A DNA stretch of 64,000 nt from Blasia pusilla (GCA_050084515.1 CM114273.1:21576001-21640000), one strand, 5' to 3'; positions 36,061-47,821 are shown, numbered from the stretch's first letter. The notes: generated by a model not told the origin, from the letters alone. Program-made: numbers and translations.

Positions 36061-36479
36061 TTAGATATTTGACCTAGAGGTAGCATCTATAGTAAGAAAA
36101 ATTAGGCTTTATTGATGTATTGAGCCTAGCTTCTCTTAAGTTAAGATTGGGCTATGATTGCTATTGAGATCAAAATCTTCTTTCTTGTGTATTGACACAC
36201 ATCTCTTTGTTTTAAGCATTATACATATGTTGAATGTATCTAAGCTATTTTAGGAATAAATTTCTTAAATATTAGAAGGTGTGTCTTTGAGAATCCCTCA
36301 ACATAATTCAAAGTTTGGGACTAAAGGATCAAAGTTGTATCACAAAGAGCGGATTTTATTAGAGTTTGCCCAATCAATCGTATACATATATTCTAGTTTT
36401 CATAGGATAGATGGATCTAAGATAAGTATTGATCATGATGACAACCAATGTATGTGATTAGTATTTTTTATTCACACAA

Positions 36480-36649
36480 CACTACAGATATACTGCAACA
36501 CAACAATATATCATGTCTTGAAAAAACATGCAACAATTGTCCCAACCTCTTGTTAGCAACTAAGAGTCCACTATGATGGTGTGGCTCCATGACTGTGAGC
36601 CGTGTGGTGCACGCACAGTCATGGAGCCACGATGTAGAAATCTGTAGTG
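36480..36649. mobile_element. CACTA-like miniature element with internal hairpin
   Basis: The ends read CACTACAGATATAC and, reversed, CACTACAGATTTCTAC, resembling CACTA-superfamily termini. Inside is a perfect 17-bp stem (36581-36597 with 36614-36630, GTGGCTCCATGACTGTG). The flanking triplets CAA and CCA are only a weak target duplication, so the assignment is tentative. Confidence 0.5.
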
Positions 36650-37055
36650 CCAACATATTTCAGCTACAAGATCCACGACATGATCACAAGAAACCAAGAG
36701 TGTCTACCTAATTACTTCATGTTTCCATGAGCGGAGTGACTCAAACTTATTGATTTTAGATTTTCTTGCTTCATAATTTTCTCACAAACTCAAGCGTGAT
36801 AATGAAGATCAAGTCAAATAATGGAAATGCACATCATCTAATAACTCCAACATAGCATATTCCTTATCAAGTCAACCTACCATAAGTTGGAAGTAGACGT
36901 TTGTTGCAAGTAGGTTAGGAGATGGATATCACAATAGCGACCATTATTTATGGTCATGCACATCGAGGAGTATTAGGAGGTAAGATGTCTAAGTTGGATG
37001 TAGAGGAGCAACCAAGTTCTATTGTTTGAGATGGGGTTGCACCATAGCAATCACA
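36650..37055. other. Short spacer before RT pseudogene
   Basis: No identifiable feature. The methyltransferase expected upstream of RT in the 3-13 kb family is not recognisable here. Confidence 0.4.
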
Positions 37056-38600
37056 ACCACCCGTATCGGAGAATCCTACAATAATCACGATAGAGACTTG
37101 AGAGTCAAATATGGGCTCTGAGTTGACAAGAGGAGATTGGCACCAGATACATTATGACCTTATGAGTCATAAGAGCTATTTTTCATCTAGTATGCATGAT
37201 TTGGATACACTAAAGGGTCTAGGGATCCGCATTGAGTTTTTTAGTGACACATTGATCTTCTAACAACCCTACAGATATTGTGATATGGAGAGGGCCTTAA
37301 TTTAGAGCAAGATCCATGACTTGGTTGAGGCAAGACTAGTGGAGATATCGCATGGAAAGTATGCATATGCCACTTTCATGTCCACCAAGAAAGATGTGTA
37401 TGGCAATTGGACGGATAGGCGGATGTGTGGAGATTACTGACCTATTCATTGGGAGATGAAATCCGATAAGTATGCCATGTCCATTCACGAGCACATCTTT
37501 GATGTTATTGGGTATGGAACGGTGTTTAGACCTTTAGACCTCCAAGTCGGATACCATCAACTGCTTATTAGATTTGAGGATAGGTAAAAGATGGCATTTT
37601 GGGATATCAATCCTCATGGGAAGAATTGTTTGTAATAGTGATAGTTCTTACAATTTGGATTAAAGAACGTCCCAACATAATTTTTAGAGGGTCACAGTTA
37701 GGATCTTGATAGGTTTAATTTTTTCTAAGTATTACATTGATGATCTCGTAGCCTCCAATGGCCTGGTTGAAGAGCATAAGCGACATCTGGAGGAGATGTT
37801 TCTAAAATTGCAATTAAATAGGCTACAACTATACCCACGCAATTGCAAGTTCTTCTACAAACAGATTAAGTACTTGGATCATAGAATATACCCAAGTGGC
37901 TTCTGTGTTCAGCAAACAAAGATTAAGGCTATCACTCACATTCCACCCCCTACAAATATGAGTTGAGTTTGCACATTCATGGGATTGGCAAATTTCTATC
38001 GATGGCACGTCAAGGATTTCAGTTTGATTGCGAAGCCACTAATCTTTCTCGGAAATGGGGGGATGAGTAGGACAGAGGATTTTGATTGCTCAAGGATAGA
38101 TTGATATCCATACATATACTAAGAAGACCTATCAAGGGGTGTCCTTTCTAGTTACACATAGATTGGAGTATATTGGGGTTTGAAGTTGTGCTCACCCAGC
38201 GTGATGATAAGGATACAAAGTTTTTGGTGGCTTATGCTAGTTGCTTGAACAACACTACAGAGGCAAAGTATAGCTCGTATGAGGATGAAGGCTTGGTTGT
38301 AGTGTAGATTATCTTGAATTTCAAGAATTACTGTTTCAACAATCCCTTTACCATCATTATTCATTATGAACCACTTACATGGTTGATGGAGTCTGAAAAT
38401 CTTCTAGGGATGCTTGCTAGATGCGTTCTATTGCTGCACGAGTATGACTTTCAAGTGGTTCATCAACTTGGAACACACAACTAAGATGTAGATGCATTGA
38501 GTTGTAATCCATACCCAAATCAGCGAGATGCAACCGAAGTTTATTGGCATAGAGAGAGTGATGAGGACATGGTACCCGACATACATCATCTTATTTGGGT
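37056..38600 (+). pseudogene. Gypsy RT-RNase H, same family, heavily decayed
   Basis: Motifs match the RT at 5.5-7.0 kb: a QPYRYCDMERAL-like start, VEISHGKYAYATF, KKDVYGNWTDRRMCGDY, an intact YYIDDLVAS, YLDHRIYPSGFCVQQ, GLANFYRWHVKDFS, and RNase H with FLVAYASCLNN, SSYEDEGLVVV, HYEPLTWLMES and LLHEYDFQVVHQLG. Many stops are present. It continues into integrase at 39.05 kb after a transposon insertion. Confidence 0.85.
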
Positions 38601-38684
38601 TTTTTGGCTATGGAGACCCAGAGTATTGGGACGTTAATGGAGAGGTCTAATGGAGAGCCCTTAGATGTAGAGGCTAGTGAGGAG

Positions 38685-38990
38685 CAAGGTTGCATATGGA
38701 CAAAGTCCGTGTTCGTGGACATGTCCATGTCTGTGGACTTATGTCCGTCGTATGGAAGGACTTGTCCATATGGGCCCCATGTTTCCCTTCTTTCTCCTTC
38801 CCATTACTTGCCTTCATGTTCCATACTTCCCCGTTTCTTCCTCCCTACACCTCCACTCATCCTTGCCTTGCCTTCCATCATGGACTATAAGTGTGGGTCC
38901 CACCTCTTAGAACCCATGTCTTGGACATGTCCAGACTTGTCCGTCCATGTCCGTCTTAAAAAAATACTTGTCCATTTTTGTGCAACCATG
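38685..38990 (+). mobile_element. Non-autonomous hAT-type element (copy 1)
   Basis: 306 bp. The ends CAAGGTTGCA and, reversed, CATGGTTGCA fit hAT termini. The flanking 8-mers GTGAGGAG (38677-38684) and GTAAGGAG (38991-38998) match at 7 of 8, the length expected for hAT. The interior is rich in GTCCATGTC-type words and has no transposase. It sits between the RNase H and integrase parts of the gypsy pseudogene, so it is younger. Copy 2 is at 52758-52995. Confidence 0.85.
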
Positions 38991-39009
38991 GTAAGGAGGC
39001 CATTGGTAG

Positions 39010-40085
39010 TCAAAATATCCACAAGAATTAATGGGGTAGTCCGGAGTGCCGTGTACTAGCAACATCCGAGTACAATAGATACTAGAGAGTGGGGTCACAT
39101 CCTATATATGCATCAAGATAGATGGCTCCAATGGGAGGGGAGACATGTCTTATGATTTTGCGATGACAGAGTACACATAGTGCCTCATCCTTTGTAGAGA
39201 GCACAATCGACGAAGCATGCCCAAGAGGGGTTGGGACACTTTGGAGTCAAGCAGATGTACAACTTGCTCTAGATACAATATGGGTGGCAAGGCATGCAAA
39301 CTTATGTTTAATAGTTTATTTCCAGATGTATGGTGTGTGATTGAGTTGGAGCATTGTTCAATGCTCCAACTCCATATTTACATCCACTACCAATCATGGG
39401 TCTAGGCTATAGATGGAGTTTGGATTTTGCAAGGCCTTTACCATTGACAAAGTGCCACAATCATTATGTATTAGTGATGATCGAGCATTTCTCAAAGTGG
39501 ATGGACTTGGTTGCATTACATTACAAAGAAAGTGAGGAAGTAGCATATCTATTCATAATTCAAATGTTGAATCATTATATCGTGAGAGTTCAGGTGTTGA
39601 CAAACCAAGGTATAGAGTTTCACGGGGAGTTTCACGCCTTGTGCAACTTGGCACTAATTGACCATCACACTACTTTTTGAGATTATCTTGACGCGGATGG
39701 CTAACGAAGAGAGTTGTACAAACTCCAAACCAACTATGGTTTGGATTGAGATCCGAGCATGTACCCATTCCCGCATCTCGATCCTTAGTGGGCCATCAGG
39801 TACCAAAAGAACTTGAGCGGAAGACCCATTGGGTATGTTTGTCGGACGAACATTCCATTTTGTGCAATGTTGGAGTTGTTGAACCTTGATGAATCCGATG
39901 CTGGGATGTGAGCATATTCTCACAGGGTCAAGTTGTTTTGGAGAGTTATGTCCATGACGTTTCAGAACTTGGTAATTGCGCGGTATTGGGATACGTTGAG
40001 GTATGCAACTATTAAAAGATGTGGTTATGGATTGAAGATCCATAGGTTTCATCAGAGAGTATATGTTCACTTGTAGCAAACGGCA
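39010..40085 (+). pseudogene. Gypsy integrase, same family
   Basis: The zinc-finger region is degraded (about 39180-39300). The core reads GLGYRWSLDFARPLPLT (first Asp), YVLVMIEHFSKWMDLVAL, and LTNQGIEFHGEFHAL, where the second catalytic Asp is Asn. It goes on through LDLDPE-like sequence to a YATIKRCGYGLKIHRFHQ stretch. Multiple stops are present. Confidence 0.85.
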
Positions 40086-40440
40086 CCTATGACGTTAGAT
40101 GTGACATCATGTTGCATCATCTTGAAAGTGTGTGGGATATAGCCATCAAGTGTTCTCTTATTGGAGGGACATGATGGTATGGTTTGGAAGGACCATATGC
40201 ATAATTGTTCGGCATATAACCTTCATGAAATTAGTGGTACATTTGATCCAAGCTTAGCAATAGTTCATGTAGACTTGAATTATATGTTATGTGGGTTTTT
40301 CCATGGTGTAGCCACTATGCTAGTTGTGATGGATGTTTGAAATGGTGGCATATGGCATATCTCACGCCACCTCTCACTAGGGTTCCTCACGGATGATGGA
40401 TGTGCCCGGAATGAAAATTTAGTAGGTACTAGGTAGTCAT
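40086..40440 (+). pseudogene. PHD-finger region after integrase
   Basis: It repeats the order seen at 3.9-4.3 kb: LLLEGHDGMVWKDHMHNC, then GTFDPSLA, then YMLCG..HGVATMLV and a Cys/His-bearing part shifted in frame, then RVPHG-stop-WMCPE. The same TGA position before WMC occurs in the 45.7 kb copy. Confidence 0.75.
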
Positions 40441-40618
40441 AGATCTAGACTTGCATTAGTGACATGGATGACGGGAAGGCGAATAACGATGGGGCCACAT
40501 GATTACCCAAACTTTTTCCTCTTAGCGTCCTAGAGTTGTATGTCATGGTAGGTTAGGTCCTTCGAACTCCAAATGGCTATCTAGAGTTAGAGAGACCTAA
40601 CCACCCACTACATGGGCA
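40441..40618 (+). other. Post-PHD untranslated block
   Basis: Counterpart of 45860-46028 with the shared phrases GGGGCCACATGA and TTTTTCCTCTTAGCGTCC. It leads into repeat A. Confidence 0.6.
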
Positions 40619-40732
40619 ATTGGAGATATTTTGGTATCTCGATATGTCAGATGCCATAAGTATCTTGTGTGTATATGGTTCTAGTTAGTGAAAGAGATGT
40701 ATGTTGTGTAGCAATGCGCATGTGTTCGACAC
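40619..40732 (+). repeat. Repeat 'A', copy 5
   Basis: Begins ATTGGAGATATTTTGGTATC and ends TGTGTTCGACA. No LTR follows it, so this copy is truncated at its 3' end. Confidence 0.7.
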
Positions 40733-41958
40733 AAAAAAAGTTCAAAATAAGAATAAGAATGATGTTATCAAGTAAAAAAAGTTGGTAATATCTCATTCAG
40801 GTAACCCTCCGTTCCAAAAGGAAATTCCTTGTATCAACTATCTACTCTTATGAGCCACTTTCTTAGAAACCAGAAAGTAATTCTTGTTGCAAGTTGAAAA
40901 GCTAGTATGTTGTAGGAATGGTTTGTTACAAATGATCACTATGTCAAATCTCACTTCAAAATTTTGAACCTGTGTCTCTAATCTCCTATCTTCTTAGCAT
41001 CCTATTACATTTTTTGGAATTTTACAAAGTCATTTAGTTCTTTGGTTTCACTTACTTTTATCTTAGACCCAATGGTCCCAACCACAACCCCAAAATCTTT
41101 ACTAGGATAAAGATGCTAAGAGGGGGGTTTTAGAGTTTTAGCAATAAACAAGAGAGTGCAATTAAAGTGCAAAGTGTATGAAAATATTTAAGCCTCAATA
41201 TTTCATAGATTGTATCAAATACTATTAATTTCCAAATGAATGGTGGGATACAAAAGTAAATCTTGTTGCTTGGAAACTAAATGAAAGTCAAAAAAATGTA
41301 ATAGGAGTATATTGGGGTTTGAAGTTGTGCTCACCCATCAACTAATCCAAAATAGGGCTACATCATAGTGATCATACCAATATTATTGTATTCCATAAAC
41401 TACTTACATCAAATATGACTCCTTCAACGTCTAAGACACAACCATTCACCTAGGGTTTTCTTCATTCAAGGGGGTCATGGAAATTACTAGCACAAATCAA
41501 GAAGCAGATGTTGAACATCCCACATCCATCTCAATCTCCTATTTAATATGAACTACTATCTTACATCAATGGCAATATCATGCACACATACATCGGCACA
41601 AAAATGCATCGCTCTCACCAACTATAACCTCACACACACAAGATATCCTACTAACTTATGACATCTAACACATCAAGACAATCGTGTATCAAAATATCTA
41701 TAAAAAGTCAAGATCACTCAAAAACTCTCTCACAAACTCCATCTCCACAAACCCATTTTTTTTCTCTTTTTGGGCTTTTTATGTTGCAAGTTATCTCCTT
41801 GGCTCTTGACCTAATGTACGCGGTCAAGGGCCACTTCCCAAAGTGGAAATTAAATAAACTATATCCATAATATGCTCTTACTATAAATACTAAGTCTCTT
41901 TATGTAGCTCCAAATGAGCTTAAAAGAAAGGAAACCTCGTCTATTAGGTTATCCGCAA
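40733..41958. other. Spacer with a 34-bp copy of RNase H sequence
   Basis: Mostly unrecognised AT-rich DNA. Bases 41304-41337 are identical to 38165-38198 in the RNase H pseudogene, with no homology on either side. Confidence 0.6.
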
Positions 41959-42480
41959 TGTCACGTCTTTTAGGATAGATCCGTGAGATCTAGTAGAGCG
42001 CCTTCGTGAGTAGTGGAGGACAGGCTCAGTAGGTCGAGGATGACGTGCTCAGGCCCCGAGAAACCTGAGAGAGCAGGTTTTCCCTTGGTTTTGGCTCATT
42101 TTGAGCCATATTGACCAACTTACTATTTTAGGTAAGTACCATTTTGAATATATGATCGACTTTCTATTTTTGGTAAGTAGCCTTTCACCTCGTACATCAG
42201 GTCAAGAGCCAAGGAGGTGACTTGGGAGAATAGGTTACCATGGAGAGAGTTTGGGAGAGGGGAGGGGTATACCTAAAGGAGAGAGAGCTTGAGAGCTCAT
42301 TCTCTCTTTGTTGAACCTCTTAGCATGAGGCGGCGGAGCTATGGTCCCTTGCCTTGTGAGTGTAACCCAAGCCTCTCATAAGGAGAGTGGGTTTGGTTTG
42401 ACATGAGAGAGAGTGCATACCTTTGAGAGTTATGGTGTGAGATGGTGTAGAGAGAGATTGGATCTTACTTTACAAAGAGA
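41959..42480 (+). repeat. 5' LTR (type B2) of a plus-strand gypsy copy
   Basis: Begins TGTCACGTCTTTTAGGATAG, aligns with 2314-2835 and 56010-56455, and is followed by a leader and gag at 44.2 kb. Repeat A does not follow it. The right border is estimated from where similarity to the other copies stops. Confidence 0.7.
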
Positions 42481-44180
42481 GAATGAGAGAATGAGAGAGT
42501 GAGACAGCTTCATGGGGGACCTCGCGAGTCATTCGCTGTTTTTGCAGGTTGGGGACCGTGTTCCCCGTTCAGCGGCTCATGTGAGTGCTCACCGGAGCAA
42601 GGGCTGCTTTGATTGTTCTTTGCATTTGCCGATTTTTCGTGTGGAAGACTGGCGTGCGGAAGCGCTGGCCCATTTCTGATAGGGATTGATTATGGGGACG
42701 GATTGCCCCATGCTGGTGCTCTCGGGAGCACCATGTAGCTTGCTGATTTGTATTTTTACAGGTTTTACATTTTGGTTGGTAGAAATCAGCGCGCAAGCGC
42801 TACCAAATTTTGTGTAGGAGAAAGAGACATTGGGCTTTACGACAGTCCCAGTCAGTTTTTACTGAAATATCAAATTCCAAATATTTTTTGACGCTTTTGT
42901 AGATCGTGAAGCTGTGCACGTTGTGCAAAAAACGGTGTGAAATTTGCATTGCGAGTAAAAAGTTATGGTCAATCTTGCAAAACTGCTATTGCTAGGCAGT
43001 TTTGCAAGATTAAATTGTTCAAACCCTAAATCAGCCGCCACGCCGGCGGCGGCCGTCGCCGTCATAGTCACCGTCGCCGGTCAACGTTCAACCATCACCA
43101 TCGATGGTCAACCATCACTGTCAACGGTCCACCGTCGGCGTTTATTGTTGCCTAGCGTTGCTCAGAGCCGCATTCGGCCGTTGTCCACCCATTGGTTGCC
43201 ATTGCCGTCATTACGGAGTGGAGGGTCTTCCACGACGTTCGTTGATTCTTTGACTTGCGTTGCCACCATGTACTTTTTTTTGGCCGCCACCGTCATCAAA
43301 GTTTCATCGTCAACCAGTGACGGTAGATAACCTCTGGTTATGGTGTTTGAGTTTTGATTTCATGCTGCTATGTTGTGATTGGTAGCCGTTCGACGACGAT
43401 CGAGTACCGTGTCGTAACGCCCATAGCCGCAACGCGCCGCCGATCGTGGAGTCGTACCGTCATTGTGGAGCAGAGTGTGGGTTTATTAATGATTGAGGAG
43501 GGTATGCCGCCGAGTGGTGCATCCCACCATCGAGGGCCGTGCCGTTCGTATCCGTTCTACGACGCTTGCAACGCCGCACCGTTCCACTGGAACCGCACTG
43601 TCTATCGAGGAGTTTTGAGCAGCGTCAGTACGGGAGGAGTATGACTTGCTGATTGGAGGAGTTGTCTCCATGACCGAGTTGGGATTGAGATTTGCAGTTG
43701 CTGAGGAGCAACATCGACATGTGTTCAAGTTACCCATTTTGGTCCTTTACGCTGCACGCGTGAGGGATTCTGGGATTTGGGTAGTTTATTTGGGGATATT
43801 GGGTTGTGTGGATGCTAAGAGCATCATTTATGTATGTGGTTTAGGGGACATAGACCTGTGTGGGATGTCCGGAATTGAGGGTAGGTTGTCGATGAGATGA
43901 TAGCCTGGTCGATTTGCCGCACCACGCCGCTTGTTGCCACACGTTACACTTCTCGGGGAGGGAGAGTGTAGATCGAGTGCCGCATGTTTGGGATGAGTGA
44001 TTGAGGAATTACTCGCGAGGTTGAGAGTGATCGTGTGAGAGGGACACGAGGGTCATCACGGCGTCCTTTCAGGATTTTGAGAGGCGAGGTAGTGGACCTG
44101 AGAGTAGCTCTAGAGGGTTTACCCGGAGTGGTGCGAGATTTCGAGGGTCTTCACGTGAGAGACCACCTTGATTTCCTTCT
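42481..44180 (+). other. Leader between LTR and gag, with conserved ORF block
   Basis: It contains a perfect 16-bp hairpin (42971-42986 with 42996-43011). Bases about 43470-43830 recur inverted at 46160-46495. In both copies the frame SMTELGLRFA(V/I)AEE and VRDSGIWVVYLGILGCVDA is open (43646-43900 here). The block may be coding or simply a recent duplicate. No known domain. Confidence 0.55.
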
Positions 44181-44848
44181 GTGTCGTCTTCAGAAAAGGG
44201 GGAGCGTGTAGAGGAGTGTGTTAGTGATCCACCGTACACATTGAGTGGTCCTACCAGTTGGGTGTACGAGATGGACGACTGGGGTAGAGGACCGCGTAGG
44301 TTTTCAAGAGCGATAGCCACGATTGAGTTGCACGATTTCATAGCAGAGTTTAGGAGTTTGTGCGACTCCCAGCGGGCCAAGAACTCTAGAGAGTTCAACC
44401 CGTTTACAGCATGGAACGGTATATTCCAGCATTTAGAGGGGGCAACCATGGATGATTAGAGGGGGCGCCCATGGACGATTACCATGAGTTCTCTCAAAGA
44501 TATGCACGTTATATCAAGGCGTGGAGGCTCTACTATGACCCACATTATGTGTCATGTACTGAGCCATTCCCAAATGAGGAGGAGGAGTGAGGAGAGGCTA
44601 CTTCCTCTTCCACTAGTGACGTTTTAGGAGGGGTCACTCGCATGGGAGCAATTGCACCGTCTAGTCGCGTTTGTCCCAGGTTCAACTCTGTGGTTTAGTT
44701 CTTTGCTGAGTTGAGGGCGAGCTACCAGAGAGTATGGACGGAGAAGTTGTGGAGCATCCACGACTTCCAGAGGCGCCCGGGTGAGAGTTTGCGTGAGGCT
44801 TACACTCGCTTGCGCCGGTTGATCAACGTCACTCAAGGGATGACACAC
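44181..44848 (+). pseudogene. gag fragment, plus strand
   Basis: MDDWGRGPRRFSRAIATIELHDFIAEF, FNPFTAWNGIFQHLEGATMDD and, after a frameshift, DYHEFSQRYARYIKAWRLYYDPHYVS and FQRRPGESLREAYTRLRRLINVTQGM align with the gag at 10.0-11.0 kb. The frameshift is at a tandem duplication of about 22 bp (GAGGGGGC..CCATGGA.GATTA, 44434-44482). It ends abruptly at about 44848, where minus-strand protease sequence begins. Confidence 0.8.
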
Positions 44849-45600
44849 AATGGGTGTGGTATCCAAGGGTGTCATCGTAGCACTCCCTGCTACCTCGGGT
44901 TCCTCAGACCCGTCATGCTCCGGTGCAAATGCCTCGCTCCACGCAATTTGCACGTGCTCATCTGCCAATCGTCGAAGCTCCTCGGTCGAGCCCCACAACG
45001 GCACCTCTCCTCCACGGAATGATATGGCTATCATAACACTCCTATCCATAGAAATTTTAGGAACGGGAGTATCCCTCTGTATGGACATGTCCCTCAATCA
45101 AATCACTAGGCCAAGTGATGGCATTGCTAAATGCTGCTAAGGTCGCCATCTCTCACGGCCGCTGTTCGATCACTGCACCTGTGAATCGAACGGATAATGA
45201 GCTAAGGCGCCCATCACCTGACTGCCATCCTGGTCTGTAGGACGCTGACCCCTCCCAATAATCCAGGGAAACCCCCATTGAATATAACACTACTCCACCA
45301 ACCAAGACATCGTAGGACTCTGCAGTAGTCACTATCGCCTTGGCTCGCACCACGGACTCATCTGTAGGATGTCCTGGGTGAATCTTCACCAAGACCTCCT
45401 GTCGGGTGATATACTATGTGGTACTCGCTCCATCCAAGGATGTTTGTATCGAGAATGGACAATGCTCCACATCGGCTCTCGTCAAGCCCAATCCTCTGAA
45501 TGACGCTTTCCCCAACATCAAGGGTTGCGCTCCTAAATCCAACAAGACGCGCTACGCACTAAAAGTTCTACCTCCGTGACTCACCAACTGGAAGACCGCT
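44849..45600 (-). pseudogene. Protease plus linker that precedes the methyltransferase, inverted
   Basis: On the minus strand it shows DLGAQP (active-site DSG changed to DLG), GLTRADVEHCPFSIQTSLDGAST, AESYDVLVGGVVLYSMGVSLDYWE and SYRPGWQSGDGRLSSLSVRF. It continues through VPLWGSTEELRRLADEHVQIAW to PLDTTPIV. The last corresponds to HLDTTTIV just upstream of methyltransferase motif I in the 3-13 kb element. The break at about 44849 falls before the methyltransferase itself. Confidence 0.8.
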
Positions 45601-45639
45601 CCTCGGTTATCCAGCAACGCAACACCAAGAGAAGCCATG

Positions 45640-45850
45640 GCACGTTCCTAACATTGATGGTACAATAGATCCGAGCTCAACAGTAGTTCCTGCAGGCTTG
45701 CGTTGTATGTTGTGTGGTTCTGCTCGTGGTGCGGCCACGATGCTAGTTTGTGATGGATGTTTGAGAGGTTGGCATATGGCATGTCTGACGCCAACTCTCA
45801 CTAGGGTTCCTCGGGGATGATGGATGTGTCCCAGATGTATATAGAGGAGA
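45640..45850 (+). pseudogene. PHD finger, best preserved copy
   Basis: DGTIDPSS leads into LRCMLCGS (first Cys at 45704), CDGCLRGWHMAC, then VPRG-TGA (45818-45820)-WMCPRC ending at 45838. This gives the full C4HC3 pattern with a Trp two residues before the last Cys pair. The single TGA replaces a codon that is probably CGA. No integrase precedes it here, so it is a rearranged 3' end. Confidence 0.8.
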
Positions 45851-46028
45851 TACTAGGTAGGTTTTGATTTTGACTTTTTCTGTGACATGGATGATAGGAA
45901 GGCGACTAACGATGGGGCCACATGAGCACCCGGCCTTTTTGCTCTTAGCGTCCTAGAGATGTATGTCATGGTAGGTAGGGATAGATGGCTATCTGGAGTT
46001 AGAGGGACCTAACCACTAGTTAGGGGGG
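45851..46028 (+). other. Post-PHD block and polypurine-like tract
   Basis: Ends in TTAGGGGGGCG (46019-46029), the same as the minus-strand tract at 3719-3729. Confidence 0.7.
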
Positions 46029-46157
46029 CGATTGGAGATATTTTAGTACTTCTTGTCTCGTTGTTTGGATACCATGAGTTAGCATGGGATCATGCGTGTT
46101 TGTGTGTGTGTTCGATGACAGAGATGTATATTTTGTAGCGATGTGTATGTGCACGAC
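46029..46157 (+). repeat. Repeat 'A', copy 6
   Basis: Starts ATTGGAGATATTTTAGTAC and ends TATGTGCACGACA. It is joined directly to an inverted leader copy and not to an LTR. Confidence 0.75.
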
Positions 46158-46500
46158 AGCATCCACACAACCCAATATCCCCAAATAAACTACCCAAATC
46201 CCAGAATCCCTCACGCGTGTAGGGTAAAGGACCAAAATGGGTAACCTGAACACATATCGATGTCGCTCCTCAGCAATTGCAAATCTCAACCCCAACTCGG
46301 TCATGGAGACCACTCCTAAAATCAGCAAGTCATACTCCTCACGTACTGACGCTGCTCAAAACTCCCCGATGGACAGTGCGATTCCAACGAAACGGTGTGG
46401 CGTTGCAGGCGGTACAGAACGGCTACGAACGGCATGGCCCTCGATGGTGGGATGCGGCACTCGGAGGCATACCCTCCTCAATCAACAATAAACCCACACT
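46158..46500 (-). repeat. Inverted copy of the gypsy leader block
   Basis: Reverse complement of about 43470-43830, diverged. Together with the inverted protease it shows that two copies in opposite orientation have been merged in 42-46.5 kb. Confidence 0.75.
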
Positions 46501-47821
46501 CTATCACTTGCTTCAATTTCATAATCTACTTGCCTGCCCCCTAATTGGGCTTGTATGGTCACCTCCTAAAGTGAAGGATTTGCTCTAAATATAGTGGAGA
46601 TACTCTAGCATTAAAAAAATCCGTCTTTCAATCCTCAACGAAATTTTCAAAAAATGATGTAATAAAGGCTTATGTGCATACACGTGTACATGTATCTTGG
46701 CATGGAATGTGGAAATTAAGGAAAAAATATAATGAGCTTGTATGATCGATGGAAACTATGCAATATATTTATAAAAGAGTGCCACCATTAGTGGAATAAT
46801 GTTAGCTTGTGATTTTGGGCTTGCTAGTAACAATTGAATCTTCATATTTTCATACTCATACATCAATTACATCATGATTGCAAAAGCCAACCATTAAGGC
46901 ATGTAGGGAGAGGAACTTGTCCTCATAAAGGAGCATAAGGTTTAGTTTGTAAAAGGGAAGATGGAGAATTTTTTTTAATTAAACGGAGATAAGTGAATTA
47001 GGGAAAATCATGTATTTATTAAATGGGAATATAACTTGAATTTGTGTCATGATCATAGGTCTACCGGTAAATATAGAAAATAGAGCCATCTTGAAATTTT
47101 AATAAAAATGAGAAAAAACTATATGGAAATTGATAATAATAAGGAATAATCTCAATATTCTATTGAAAATATTGTCTTTGAAATACTAAATGAATCATAT
47201 TTTATATGCTTATCATGTTGATATAAAATCACATAGAGATTACATTCCATATTTTACTAGAGAAAAAATGGACGGTATCTACGAAAATAATAGGGTCCAT
47301 GATTTTTATATAAAAACCTATTAAAAATCATTGGATTCATAGGTACAAAAGGGAACTTTTTTCTACTCTAATTTTTTCATGAATTAGTAATTTTGAGATT
47401 TCATTTGAATATTGAGATCTCCATTTATGAGACTTTCACATGTGACAATTTTTTTCCAAATTGCATTAACATATTAAGATTTTGTTTTAAAACATATGGG
47501 TCTTTTCTGGGAAGATCTAAGGTATCCAAAACCTACGTAAGTGGACTTATATAGATAATCCTATGCTCCTACTCAAAACTATAGAAGTCTAATTAGGGAT
47601 CTCCATGAGCATCCCCAACGAGTAAAGTCCAAATTCCTTGGAGATTGCAGATTTTGGATAGAGATACACAAGCTAATTACGCTTAATATTAGAAGAGTAG
47701 GAAAAAACTAAGTCCAAATGTGACAAATGTCGTGTTAAAATTTGCCTTATAGTCATAGAATTAAAAATTGGTGAAAATATGAGAAACTCCGAACGAATTG
47801 AATACACGTGAGCGCAGGATA

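Noticed and set aside
36600-37056. Methyltransferase upstream of the RT pseudogene at 37 kb
   Set aside because: No motif I, PCQ or ENV could be read on either strand, so the domain is absent or decayed beyond recognition.
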